A stretch of 64,000 nucleotides of DNA, taken from the IMG/VR virus record IMGVR_UViG_3300044641_006011, positions 34,605-98,604 of that record. One strand, written 5' to 3'. The stretch comes from a virus. This document shows, in pieces, positions 7,697-15,759 of this stretch (its first letter is position 1; each line of letters begins with the position of its first letter). The translations under genes were made by a program, and so were the position numbers. The notes under the pieces were generated by a model. That model made no database searches. It was given only the letters and a program-made list of their open reading frames with translations, and was not told the origin of the DNA.

Positions 7697-8368
7697 TTAA
7701 CTTTTTTTCCAAGCTTCACCTTCTGCTTTTCTTCTACGAGCAAGACCTGCTTCTACATTTGAACCAGGATTTCTGTAAAGATAAAGCGCATCAGGAACCA
7801 TATCCCACTCTTTATTCTTCAGGCGTTTAGTAATAGTATTAAAGTTATCACCACCGTAAAAACCGGCACCAAGATTATAAGCAAAGCTGAGCAGAGCGCC
7901 TCTTTTTCCATCAGACATTTCATTCCAGTGTGGGATTTTGCGAAGTGCAGGAAGAAATTCATTCTTACACTGTTCAATAAGAAGTGAATCTGCTTCTTGT
8001 TGAGTCAAAGTATCACCAAGTTTAAAGTGAGATCCATCCTTCTTACGGGTTGAACCCCAACCAATTGTGATTGGAAGTCCACCTGTGAGAGGATCAGGAT
8101 ATGCATTTAAATGACATCCTTCAAACTCTTTGATGAGTTTTAGACCCATCATAGGCATATCATCACCACCTGCTACAGTAGCGGCAGCAGTTGGTGCTGA
8201 TGCTGGTGCCGCATTACCCTTTTTTCCCCTATAAATCTCCGCCCAATCAATATTATCTTCTAGATACTTGACTGGGAGGTTATCTTCCAACCACTGAACT
8301 GCTTTGACGTGGTTAGGGTTCTTCTCGTCATAAAACTTGAAGAAGTTATGTAGATCGATTCTTGCCAT
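7697..8368 (-). CDS. endolysin: GH24 lysozyme with N-terminal targeting module
   Basis: A 223-residue protein. Residues ~75-223 are a T4-lysozyme type (GH24) muramidase. LIKEFEGCHLNAYPD and LPITIGWG place the catalytic Glu at E83 with D92 and T101 in the T4 E11/D20/T26 positions. Residues 1-45 (DLHNFFKFYD ... AVQWLEDNLP) form a separate module shared almost intact with the C39-like peptidase gene upstream, joined by an Ala/Pro linker. It hydrolyses peptidoglycan at lysis. No signal peptide is visible, so release probably needs a holin. Confidence 0.9.
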   Translation of the reverse strand: MARIDLHNFFKFYDEKNPNHVKAVQWLEDNLPVKYLEDNIDWAEIYRGKKGNAAPASAPTAAATVAGGDDMPMMGLKLIKEFEGCHLNAYPDPLTGGLPITIGWGSTRKKDGSHFKLGDTLTQQEADSLLIEQCKNEFLPALRKIPHWNEMSDGKRGALLSFAYNLGAGFYGGDNFNTITKRLKNKEWDMVPDALYLYRNPGSNVEAGLARRRKAEGEAWKKS

Positions 8369-8453
8369 TGTTGTCTCCGAAATACCGTTGATAAAGTTCG
8401 TTTGCTTCTAGGTGCCTACCATTATTTGTAAGATCTTTGATCACTTTAAGCAT
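8346..8453 (-). CDS. short protein between lysozyme and C39 peptidase genes
   Basis: A 35-residue frame (MLKVIKDLTNNGRHLEANEL, ending NGKNRST) that fills the gap between two wall-active enzyme genes and overlaps the lysozyme start by 23 bases. It has a helical LKVIKDL start. It is supported only by position and coding continuity. Confidence 0.35.
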   Translation of the reverse strand: MLKVIKDLTNNGRHLEANELYQRYFGDNNGKNRST

Positions 8454-8466
8454 CTTTCTTTTAAAA

Positions 8467-9141
8467 TTAATCGAAGATTCTGCCCCATCCATCGTTACCT
8501 CCTGGGCACCAACGATGCTTAAGAACTGCTTTTGTGTAAATAGTCTTCTTACCGTTTGTAACTGGACCAGTATAGTTATCGTTCAATGAACCATAGGGGT
8601 CATTGATATAATATCCTTTACCATCTGGAGTCTTACCAATTACAACACACATGTGCCCACCAGTAGGTGCAGATAAAGAACCCCTGTGCAAGATACCAAT
8701 AACAACAGGTTTCCCAGCATCAAGACTCTTATCAATGTCAGCAAAAGAAAGATTGTAACTAAAGTGTGACTTAATTCCATAACCTGCGAGAACTTTCGTT
8801 TGTACCGCATGGTCAGTAGTATCGCCAATTGCAAATACTTTCTTAACATACTCGTCATCACCTTTAATGCTTCCTGGCTTGAGGAAAGCAAGGCACATAG
8901 CACATGACGAACTGTTACAAGTTCTTTGTGCATCTCTGTAATTGTCTACTTGATTGAAGTAAGGAACATTCAGAACTGCTGGTGTAGGTGGCTTAGTTCT
9001 AAAAATTCCAATCCAATCTGCTTCTGAATCATCAAGGAATTGAGCAGGAAGATTGTCTTCTAACCACTGAACTGCTGCTACATGATTTGAATTATTATCG
9101 TCGTAAAATTTGAAAAAGTTATGAAGATCTAAGGTCATCAT
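8467..9141 (-). CDS. C39-like cysteine peptidase with the same N-terminal module as the lysozyme
   Basis: A 224-residue protein. Residues 4-33 (DLHNFFKFYD ... AVQWLEDNLP) match the lysozyme N-terminus. The rest resembles Peptidase_C39_2. C75 in RTCNSSSCAMC is the likely nucleophile, H163 in GGHMCVVIG the His, and D181 in YINDPYG the third residue. Family members cut peptide bonds, often Gly-rich leaders or cell-wall peptides. The shared module and adjacency to lysozyme suggest a peptidoglycan endopeptidase working with it. The substrate is inference. Confidence 0.7.
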   Translation of the reverse strand: MMTLDLHNFFKFYDDNNSNHVAAVQWLEDNLPAQFLDDSEADWIGIFRTKPPTPAVLNVPYFNQVDNYRDAQRTCNSSSCAMCLAFLKPGSIKGDDEYVKKVFAIGDTTDHAVQTKVLAGYGIKSHFSYNLSFADIDKSLDAGKPVVIGILHRGSLSAPTGGHMCVVIGKTPDGKGYYINDPYGSLNDNYTGPVTNGKKTIYTKAVLKHRWCPGGNDGWGRIFD

Positions 9142-9316
9142 TCTCTCCTAAGTACTCTAATGAATAGATATCATGATCTGAAATATTCGGATTCAACCAT
9201 TCACTAAACTCAGATTGAATCGCATGGGCATTTTCAATATCTTTTTCAGATAAAGTATGAATACGATCAATTGCCCAATCATGTGTATTCCGAAGAGTTT
9301 GTTCCAAAGTTGCCAT
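9119..9316 (-). CDS. small acidic protein, unknown
   Basis: A 65-residue soluble acidic protein (TLEQTLRNTHDWAIDRIHTL ... EYLGENDD). It overlaps the C39 peptidase start by 23 bases and the upstream GIY-YIG gene by 38 bases, as in the other coupled pairs here. No family recognised. Confidence 0.5.
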   Translation of the reverse strand: MATLEQTLRNTHDWAIDRIHTLSEKDIENAHAIQSEFSEWLNPNISDHDIYSLEYLGENDDLRSS

Positions 9317-9728
9317 AATCTTTTCGCATGTAGCGACCTAGAATATTGCTATTGTAGTACGCTGGTCCCCCATCGTCAAGAGACTCTTTCAACACATTAT
9401 TTAGGAAAAGTTGTTTTGTTTCTTCATAGTTACAGTCACCTTTTGTGTTATGAAGACTTAATATTTCTCTACTGAAGATCTCTTTTCCATACTTTTTAAT
9501 ATCTTCTTTTAATTCCGGACAAGAACCATAATACTTTTTCCAATCTGATTCTTGTTTTATTCTTCTCTTTTTTCCTGGAGGAGTTCTATAAGACCACAGA
9601 TACTTTCTTCCAATATATTTTTTACCGGTGGTCTTATTGGTAATCAAATAAACAAAACCAAAGTAATCCCCAATATTATCAGTCTCAAAAACTTGGCTTT
9701 TATACAACCAAGGATTCTCATAGCTCAT
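9279..9728 (-). CDS. GIY-YIG domain nuclease (Seg-like)
   Basis: A 149-residue protein. The N-terminal third has FGFVYLITNKTTGKKYIGRK, the GIY-YIG motif with YIGRK. YYGSCPELKEDIKKYGKE matches the region around the catalytic Arg/Glu of short GIY-YIG enzymes. No NUMOD repeats are visible, unlike the other two GIY-YIG genes in the window. It may be a resident phage nuclease rather than a mobile element. A GATAAATA box lies upstream in the divergent intergenic region. Confidence 0.75.
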   Translation of the reverse strand: MSYENPWLYKSQVFETDNIGDYFGFVYLITNKTTGKKYIGRKYLWSYRTPPGKKRRIKQESDWKKYYGSCPELKEDIKKYGKEIFSREILSLHNTKGDCNYEETKQLFLNNVLKESLDDGGPAYYNSNILGRYMRKDYGNFGTNSSEYT

Positions 9729-9749
9729 ATCATAATCTTATAGAGCTAT

Positions 9750-9819
9750 TATTTATCTTCAAAGGAGACAAACCTATTCTAGGTATATTCCAATGGTTTT
9801 GTCAAGCCCTTGATAAATA
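9750..9819. promoter_or_regulatory. divergent late-type promoter region
   Basis: The minus-strand GATAAATA (9750-9757) faces the GIY-YIG gene, and the plus-strand GATAAATA (9812-9819) lies 20 bases before the ATG at 9840. Both differ from the T4 late box TATAAATA at one base. The plus-strand side also has TTGTCA 17 bases before TAATAA, a weak sigma70-like alternative. Confidence 0.45.
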
Positions 9820-9839
9820 TCTAATAAAGACTTATAATA

Positions 9840-10181
9840 ATGACAGTTTACGTCAGAAATTTTGTAATTAATCAAGGTGTTGATTTTTCACAAAATTTGA
9901 ATTTTGAATCAACTTCAGATGTGCCAATAGTTTTGTCTGGATATGCAGCTTCTTCATATATTAGAAAACATCCGGAATCTAGAAATATTGTCGCTGGGTT
10001 TGGAATAAGTTTTAGCAACCCATCCGCTGGAGAGTTAACATTATCTTTGGGATCTACTATAACAACAAATATTAAAGAAGGAAGATATGTCTATGATGTT
10101 GTCCTCAAAAATAATACAACTGGAAAAAAATCTGTAATTATGGAAGGTATGATTTTTGTAAGATCTGGAATCACCGCATAA
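9840..10181 (+). CDS. beta-sandwich virion-type protein, paralogue 1
   Basis: A 113-residue protein that aligns with the next gene: both start with a Val/Tyr strand, have VDFxQxxxFE, LxGYxASSxIxK, a GELTLSL/GEVKVAL strand, YxYDxVL and end with EGxxFVxxxIT. The layout recalls BppU-type or Ig-like domains of baseplate and fibre proteins. A structural role is inferred from the fold impression only. Confidence 0.6.
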   Translation: MTVYVRNFVINQGVDFSQNLNFESTSDVPIVLSGYAASSYIRKHPESRNIVAGFGISFSNPSAGELTLSLGSTITTNIKEGRYVYDVVLKNNTTGKKSVIMEGMIFVRSGITA

Positions 10182-10187
10182 GAAAAA

Positions 10188-10520
10188 ATGGCAATTTACA
10201 TATCAAATCTTGTAGTATACACCGACGTAGATTTTGAACAAACATTTGAACTAACAAATGTTGATAATTCCCCTCTTAATCTTGTTGGATATACTGCTTC
10301 ATCAAAAATAAAGAAGAATAGCGATTCCGATTCTTCTGTATCATTTACTGTTTCTTTTCCGAATCAAGAAACTGGAGAAGTTAAAGTAGCATTGGCAGCA
10401 ACACAAACATCACAAATAAAACCTGGAGTCTATCAATACGACTTAGTATTGATAAAATCAGGTATTAAAACGAGAGCAGTTGAAGGGGAAGTATTTGTTA
10501 AAAAGGCAATAACTAGATAA
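10188..10520 (+). CDS. beta-sandwich virion-type protein, paralogue 2
   Basis: A 110-residue tandem paralogue of the preceding gene, starting 6 bases after its stop (a purine-rich AAAA leader precedes the ATG). The shared motifs are listed there. It keeps the YQYDLVLIKSG and VEGEVFVKKAIT core. Tandem duplication followed by divergence is likely. Function unknown. Confidence 0.6.
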   Translation: MAIYISNLVVYTDVDFEQTFELTNVDNSPLNLVGYTASSKIKKNSDSDSSVSFTVSFPNQETGEVKVALAATQTSQIKPGVYQYDLVLIKSGIKTRAVEGEVFVKKAITR

Positions 10521-10526
10521 TAAAAA

Positions 10527-10546
10527 AGGGAGAAATTGCCCTCCCT
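10527..10546 (-). terminator. intrinsic terminator, minus strand (possibly bidirectional)
   Basis: Stem AGGGAG / CTCCCT with an 8-base loop. On the minus strand it is followed by T6. It lies between two convergent genes (stops at 10520 and 10563). Confidence 0.65.
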
Positions 10547-10562
10547 AATATGCAAATTAAAA

Positions 10563-12047
10563 TCAATTTTTTGGTTTTCTATTTGGATTTGGCATATTTG
10601 CAGTTCCTGGTCTATCAGTTTTAGACCCTCTACCAGCCCTTCCACCACGTCTTGGTTGCTCACTATGTTGAGGAGTTCCCTCACCATATTGTGAATCTAC
10701 ACCGTGCTCTGTTCTAGATTTTGCTCTTCCTGCAATTTGATTCATGATTGATGCTTTTGATCTTGGATTTTTGAATCCAGGACCTTGAGGCTTATAAGTT
10801 GTTTTTGCCCCTGGTTCTTCTGCTTTTTCACTTGCTCTTCTTGCAAGTTTTTCAGTCGTTGTTTCTTCTACGATATTAGTAATCATTTCGACATCCATTT
10901 GTGACATAATATATTGAGCTTCGGAAATTGTTTCAGCCTGCTCAGTATCAAGCAAGTATTCCATAACTAAATCATAGATATCATTTTCACTATATTCATA
11001 ATGTGCATTTTGAAGACTTGGCAATTTGGCGCCAGTTGCTTTTGGTTCTTGTCCTTTTGGATAAACTGGAGTTCCGCCACCCAGTCCAGAACCTGGTTTC
11101 ATTTTTACTGACCCACCAACATTTTCATCAACATTTTCACCTTCTGGTTCATAAGACATTGTAAGCCCACCCTTTACAACTGATTTTAATGGTTTAGTGC
11201 CATGAGAGAACTCTCTGCTTCTTGGTTGAGTTACAGCAGAACCTGATGTTGCAGATCCTGCTGCTTTTGGAGATCCAGTAGATGCTGGTTTTGCACCATG
11301 AGTTAATTCAGGTCCTCTCATCCCTGCGGCATTTTGTGCAGATCTCTGTGTCGCCATCGTTGCTTTTATATTACCAAGAGATGGCTCTTCATTAATTGAA
11401 GATTCACCAAGTCTTTCAGCAGCTCTACCAGCAGCAGCACCTGCTTTACGTGCCTTCTGGGCAACTACACCAGCAGCGCCTGCTGCCTTACGGAGACCCC
11501 TTCCAAGCAGGCTCTTAACACCCTGCTTAACTTCTGCCTTCTTCGCTCTAGCAGCGTCTGTGACCGCTGTAACTGCCTTGCCAGGAGCACTTGCAACAGC
11601 ACTAGCAGCTTTGCCAACTGCATGAAGAGCGCCACGTCCTGCTCTTCTTGCCTCATCCTTGGCGATTGAACCTGCAATTTCAACACCTGCCTTAATGCCC
11701 TTTGCCTTTGTTTTAACACGCTCTACAGCGCCTTTTACCGCTGCCTTACGTGCTGTTGCTTTTCTTCCACCAAGTCTTTCTTTTGCTCTTGCAGTTCTTT
11801 CTTCTGGACTCTCAGTATCGCTACCGTAAGTTACTTTTGCTTCTTCAAGTTCTTCGGCATCAAAATAGATTTCTGCCGCTTCTTGAATGGCATTAGTTGC
11901 TTCATCGAGAGTATATCCAAACTCTAAACATTCTTCTACTAGTTCTTCAACAATCTCTTCAATCATTTCAGAAGAAATATCATCGTCTTCTTGCTGATAA
12001 ATTGATTGATATGATTTGTACAAATCTTTGATATCAGATGGGAGCAT
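10563..12047 (-). CDS. large basic prohead-core / internal virion protein candidate
   Basis: A 494-residue protein. The N-terminus MLPSDIKDLYKSYQSIYQQE belongs to a set of four genes here that share an 11-residue leader followed by [AS]Y..IY. Acidic helices follow (~20-65), then a ~140-residue histone-like Ala/Lys/Arg region (~85-215). The C-terminal part contains LQNAHY, MSYEPEGE and a degenerate copy (~350-395) of the EGYAD/MSEEW helical module found in four neighbours elsewhere. It is preceded by a late-promoter box and terminator, as expected for a late structural gene. A role in packing the prohead core or DNA is inference. Confidence 0.6.
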   Translation of the reverse strand: MLPSDIKDLYKSYQSIYQQEDDDISSEMIEEIVEELVEECLEFGYTLDEATNAIQEAAEIYFDAEELEEAKVTYGSDTESPEERTARAKERLGGRKATARKAAVKGAVERVKTKAKGIKAGVEIAGSIAKDEARRAGRGALHAVGKAASAVASAPGKAVTAVTDAARAKKAEVKQGVKSLLGRGLRKAAGAAGVVAQKARKAGAAAGRAAERLGESSINEEPSLGNIKATMATQRSAQNAAGMRGPELTHGAKPASTGSPKAAGSATSGSAVTQPRSREFSHGTKPLKSVVKGGLTMSYEPEGENVDENVGGSVKMKPGSGLGGGTPVYPKGQEPKATGAKLPSLQNAHYEYSENDIYDLVMEYLLDTEQAETISEAQYIMSQMDVEMITNIVEETTTEKLARRASEKAEEPGAKTTYKPQGPGFKNPRSKASIMNQIAGRAKSRTEHGVDSQYGEGTPQHSEQPRRGGRAGRGSKTDRPGTANMPNPNRKPKN

Positions 12048-12077
12048 TTTCTTTATACTTATAGAGATTCCTACGAA

Positions 12078-12085
12078 TATTTATA
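12078..12085 (-). promoter_or_regulatory. T4-type late promoter box TATAAATA
   Basis: An exact box 31 bases before the 494-residue gene, fused to the T-tract of the terminator at 12092-12109. Confidence 0.65.
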
Positions 12086-12091
12086 AAAAAA

Positions 12092-12109
12092 GAGGGTCCG
12101 AAGACCCTC
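12092..12109 (-). terminator. intrinsic terminator with UUCG-type loop
   Basis: On the minus strand, a 7-bp stem GAGGGTC / GACCCTC closed by TTCG and followed by T7. It ends the nrd transcript, and the stop codon of the 53-residue gene lies in the stem. Confidence 0.85.
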
Positions 12110-12269
12110 AGTTTACATCATCAGTTTTTTTACCTAACCATTCTGTCTCATAGTCATAATCACCAAACAGAAATTCATCTGCTTCTGCTGCATTCTTATA
12201 TGCGTTTATGATATCTTGTTCCACCCATTCATCATAATTGGAATCCTGAGAAAGTATCTTTGGTAACAT
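12108..12269 (-). CDS. short acidic protein downstream of nrdB
   Basis: A 53-residue frame beginning MLPKILSQDSNYDEW and ending EWLGKKTDDVN. It overlaps the nrdB 3' end by 38 bases and ends in the terminator stem. It is acidic and soluble. Position and clean coding to the terminator support it. Function unknown. Confidence 0.5.
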   Translation of the reverse strand: MLPKILSQDSNYDEWVEQDIINAYKNAAEADEFLFGDYDYETEWLGKKTDDVN

Positions 12270-13413
12270 CTTGTTTAATCCCACCTACTATGTATGATTC
12301 AACTTCCGTTTCCTGGGGTGCCACTTGAAGTCCCTTAGAAGAAATCCAATGCTCAGTCCAAGGAAGTGGATTATTCTTAGCAGGAATATCATAAAGTGGG
12401 CGAAGACCAATCGCCTTCATTCTACGATTAGCAATCCATTCAACATACTGCTGTAACAGTTTGTCATTCAAACCAATCATAGATCCATCCTTGAACAGAT
12501 ACTCTGCCCAAAGTTTTTCTTGATTGACAGCGTTCTCAAAGGTCTTGTAGACCCATTGCTCTTCTTCTTGTGAGATTTTCTTCATATCAGGATCATCACC
12601 TTCCTTCCACTTGTTAAGAATGTTTTGAGTGATGACAAGGTGCTGATTTTCATCTCTAGCAATTAGTGAGATGATTTTTGCACTTCCTTCCATAAGTTTG
12701 AGTTCGCCAAATGCAAAACTGCAAGCGAAACTGACATAAAAGCGAATACCTTCAAGAATATTAACGTTTGCAACTGCTCTGAAAAGTTTTCGTTTGAGTT
12801 CATACCTTTCTGCCTGGGCGTAGGGAACTTGTTCTTGGGCATGTTTCCAAAGTTCAGAAGTCCCATAATGTTGAGCACTATTAATGAAGTCATTATATGC
12901 CTCAGTTACACTGACAGCACGTTCCATAATACGATCCTCTTTTAAAATCGTATCAAAAACTTCAGATGGATCTGAATAGACATTCTTGATAATATAGGTG
13001 TATGAGCGGGAGTGGATCATCTCCATAAACTCCCAAACCTTCATACACGCCTCCAGTTCGGGAAGTGAACAGTATGGTGCAAATGCCATACCAGGTCCGC
13101 GACCCTGAACAGAGTCCAGCATCACCTGATACTTCAGGTTGCTGGTAAAAATGTGTTTTTGTTCGGGGCGAAGGGATTGATAATCTCCACGATCCTTTTG
13201 GAGGGAGACCTCCTCAGGTCTCCAGAAATATCCTAATTGCTGTGTTGTGAGTTTATCAAAGATTGGATACTTATAAGAATCATATCTCTGAATTCCAAGC
13301 GGTTGACCAAAAAACATTGGTTGTTTCTTAGTATCAACTTCTTCGGAGTTGAAAACTGTCATTTGATTGATCACTTTTCTATCCTCTAAACTTGTTTTAA
13401 AACTAAAAGTCAT
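12232..13413 (-). CDS. nrdB: class Ia ribonucleotide reductase, beta subunit
   Basis: A 393-residue protein matching NrdB throughout: PMFFGQPLGIQRYD, FWRPEEVSLQKDRGDY, SNLKYQVMLDSVQGR and the radical-Tyr segment IHSRSYTYIIKN (equivalent to the E. coli Tyr122 region). The di-iron ligands are carried by helices with PELEACMKVWEFMEMIH and DENQHL. With NrdA it converts ribonucleotides to deoxyribonucleotides for phage DNA synthesis. The first ATG was kept because AGAAGAG precedes it at usable distance. A second Met at residue 18 is possible. It follows nrdA by 45 bases. Confidence 0.95.
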   Translation of the reverse strand: MTFSFKTSLEDRKVINQMTVFNSEEVDTKKQPMFFGQPLGIQRYDSYKYPIFDKLTTQQLGYFWRPEEVSLQKDRGDYQSLRPEQKHIFTSNLKYQVMLDSVQGRGPGMAFAPYCSLPELEACMKVWEFMEMIHSRSYTYIIKNVYSDPSEVFDTILKEDRIMERAVSVTEAYNDFINSAQHYGTSELWKHAQEQVPYAQAERYELKRKLFRAVANVNILEGIRFYVSFACSFAFGELKLMEGSAKIISLIARDENQHLVITQNILNKWKEGDDPDMKKISQEEEQWVYKTFENAVNQEKLWAEYLFKDGSMIGLNDKLLQQYVEWIANRRMKAIGLRPLYDIPAKNNPLPWTEHWISSKGLQVAPQETEVESYIVGGIKQDVTKDTFSGFQL

Positions 13414-13458
13414 AATTTTTCTCTTCTAAACTAACCAACACTGTTATATTTAATAAAC

Positions 13459-15759
13459 TTAGATTGTACAACTTTCACAACTTTCTTCGTCAGAACTCAT
13501 AATATCATCAAGAAGAGATTGTAGTTCTTGTTTTGGTTCTTCAACTACTTCATCAGTTTTATGGTCATAAGTATTTTGATAATATGCTGTTTTGTGTCCC
13601 AGACGATAAGTTTCAAGCATATCGTGTGCCATTACACTAACAGGAACTTCATTATCTGGGTAATTTTCTGGATTATAGGACCAGTTTCCAGAAATCGCTT
13701 GATCGAAGAATTTTTGCATAACAGCAACAATATGAATATACCCACGATTGCTAGGCATATCCCACAGAAGCGTATAATTGTTCTTAAGCGTTTGATACTG
13801 TGGAACAATCTGCTTGAGTGGACCCTTCTTCGACTTCTTAATGGACAAGTATCCGCGAGGTGGTTCGATTCCGTTGGTTGCATTTGACACAACGGAACTG
13901 CTCTCCGAAGGCATCTGTGCGGACAACGTGCTGTTCCGTACTCCGTACTGCTTGACCCGCTCACGAAGCGATTCCCAATCATACTTAAGTTCGTTAGGTA
14001 CAATTTCGTCCACATCTCTCTTGTAAGTATCTATAGGGAGAATGCCATTACCGTATTTGGTTCTATGTGAATATTCACATGCACCCTTTTCTTTGGCAAG
14101 ATCAACAGTTGCTTGAATCAGATAATATTGAAATGCCTCAGTCAGATCATGAACCAGTTTCCATGCACCAGGATCATCATAATGCTCCCCGTGCTTGGCG
14201 AGATAGTGTGCCAGACCAATAAAACCTACCCCAAGTGAACGACGTGCCCTCGTGGCGATTTCTGCTGCTTTGACGGGATATCCTTGAAAATCAATGAGTT
14301 CATCAAGACTCCTAACAGCAAGATCGCAAAGAACTTCAAGATCTTCGTGATCCCTAATTTTTCCAACGTTAATAGCACTAAGAATACAGAGAGCAATTTC
14401 CCCATCAGTATCATCAATATGTTGAAGTGGTTTGGTTGGCAGAGTAATTTCTTGACAAAGATTACTCATCTCAACCTTATCCAAGAAGGAAGAGTGGGAA
14501 TTACAGTGGTCAATATTCATAATGTAAATACGACCAGTTTCCGCACGTTCTTTCAGGAGGTCCAGAAAGAGTTCTTGAGCTCCGATAGTTTTTCTAGGAA
14601 TAGACTCATTTCGTTCTGCATCAACATACAAATCGTCAAATCTATCAGTCCCAAAAGCATCATACAGACCAGGAACGTCGTGTGGAGAGAAGAGAGAGAC
14701 TTCTCCGTTTTGAATGAATCGTTCATAGAATAGTTTGGAGATTTGAATACTGTAGTCTAACTTACGAACACGGTTATCTTCGGTTCCTTTGTTATTTTTT
14801 AATACTAGGATATCTTCTATCTCTTGGTGCCAGATTGGAAAGTGGACAGTTGCTGATCCACCTCTGATGCCATTCTGAGTGCAGCATCGGACAGTTGCTT
14901 CAAACTTCTTGAGGAAAGGGACAACGCCCGTATGCTGTACTTCTCCGCCTCTGATTTTAGCGTTGATGCCACGGATTCTACCTGCGTTGATACCGATACC
15001 CGCCCTTTGTGCAACATATCTGCCAATAGCCATATCGCTAGTAAAGATACTATCGAGGGTGTCATCAACGTCAACAAGAACACAACTAGCATATTGTCTA
15101 AGTGGTGTTCGCACTCCCGCCATGATGGGGGTTGGAATGTTGATTCGGTGTCTTGAGATTGCGTCATAGTACTTTTTAACGTAGTCTAAACGTGTTTCCT
15201 TTGGATATTTGGAGAAGATAGTCGCTGCAATCAAAAGGTACATAAACTGTGGAGTTTCGTAAAGTACTCCAGTGCTTCTGTCTTGCACTAGGTACTTATC
15301 AACGACTTGACGTAACCCTGCATAAGTGAACAGATAGTCACGACTATGATCAATAAACGATTGAAGTTTATCAAACTCTTCATCAGAATACAATGAGATA
15401 ATTTCTGAGTCATATACACCCCTACCCACACAACGCTCTACGTGCTTCTTTACGGTAGGGCATTCATACATTCCACCAAACAGTTGCTTGCGAAGGGCAA
15501 ACAACAAAAGACGGGCGGCAACGAACTGATAATTGGGATGCTCCAGATCAATCAGGTCAGAAGCAGAACGAATCAGAATCTCTTGAATCTCTGCGGTTGT
15601 AATGCCGTCATAAAATTGAATACCAGACTGCATCTCAACCTGTGATGCAGAAACATTTGCGAGGTCCTTACACGCCTCTTCTACCATGATATGAAGTTTA
15701 TTTAAATCAAGAGGTTCAGTTTTACCGTTCCTTTTGACGACTTTCGTTCCGTTGCTCAT
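13459..15759 (-). CDS. nrdA: class Ia ribonucleotide reductase, alpha subunit
   Basis: A 766-residue protein. An N-terminal ATP-cone (VVKRNGKTEPLDLNKLH) is followed by the reductase barrel with LRQYASCVLVDVDDTL, MSNLCQEITLPTKPL (NxCxE catalytic motif) and the C-terminal redox pair ESCESCTI. Length and domain order match the E. coli and T4 enzyme. It carries the active and allosteric sites. It overlaps the primase gene upstream by 4 bases and is followed by nrdB. No intron or intein is seen. Confidence 0.97.
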   Translation of the reverse strand: MSNGTKVVKRNGKTEPLDLNKLHIMVEEACKDLANVSASQVEMQSGIQFYDGITTAEIQEILIRSASDLIDLEHPNYQFVAARLLLFALRKQLFGGMYECPTVKKHVERCVGRGVYDSEIISLYSDEEFDKLQSFIDHSRDYLFTYAGLRQVVDKYLVQDRSTGVLYETPQFMYLLIAATIFSKYPKETRLDYVKKYYDAISRHRINIPTPIMAGVRTPLRQYASCVLVDVDDTLDSIFTSDMAIGRYVAQRAGIGINAGRIRGINAKIRGGEVQHTGVVPFLKKFEATVRCCTQNGIRGGSATVHFPIWHQEIEDILVLKNNKGTEDNRVRKLDYSIQISKLFYERFIQNGEVSLFSPHDVPGLYDAFGTDRFDDLYVDAERNESIPRKTIGAQELFLDLLKERAETGRIYIMNIDHCNSHSSFLDKVEMSNLCQEITLPTKPLQHIDDTDGEIALCILSAINVGKIRDHEDLEVLCDLAVRSLDELIDFQGYPVKAAEIATRARRSLGVGFIGLAHYLAKHGEHYDDPGAWKLVHDLTEAFQYYLIQATVDLAKEKGACEYSHRTKYGNGILPIDTYKRDVDEIVPNELKYDWESLRERVKQYGVRNSTLSAQMPSESSSVVSNATNGIEPPRGYLSIKKSKKGPLKQIVPQYQTLKNNYTLLWDMPSNRGYIHIVAVMQKFFDQAISGNWSYNPENYPDNEVPVSVMAHDMLETYRLGHKTAYYQNTYDHKTDEVVEEPKQELQSLLDDIMSSDEESCESCTI

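Noticed and set aside
13459-15759. Search for intron or intein in nrdA, gp43 and gp41
   Set aside because: All three frames are uninterrupted, with motifs in normal order and spacing. Mobile genes here are free-standing.
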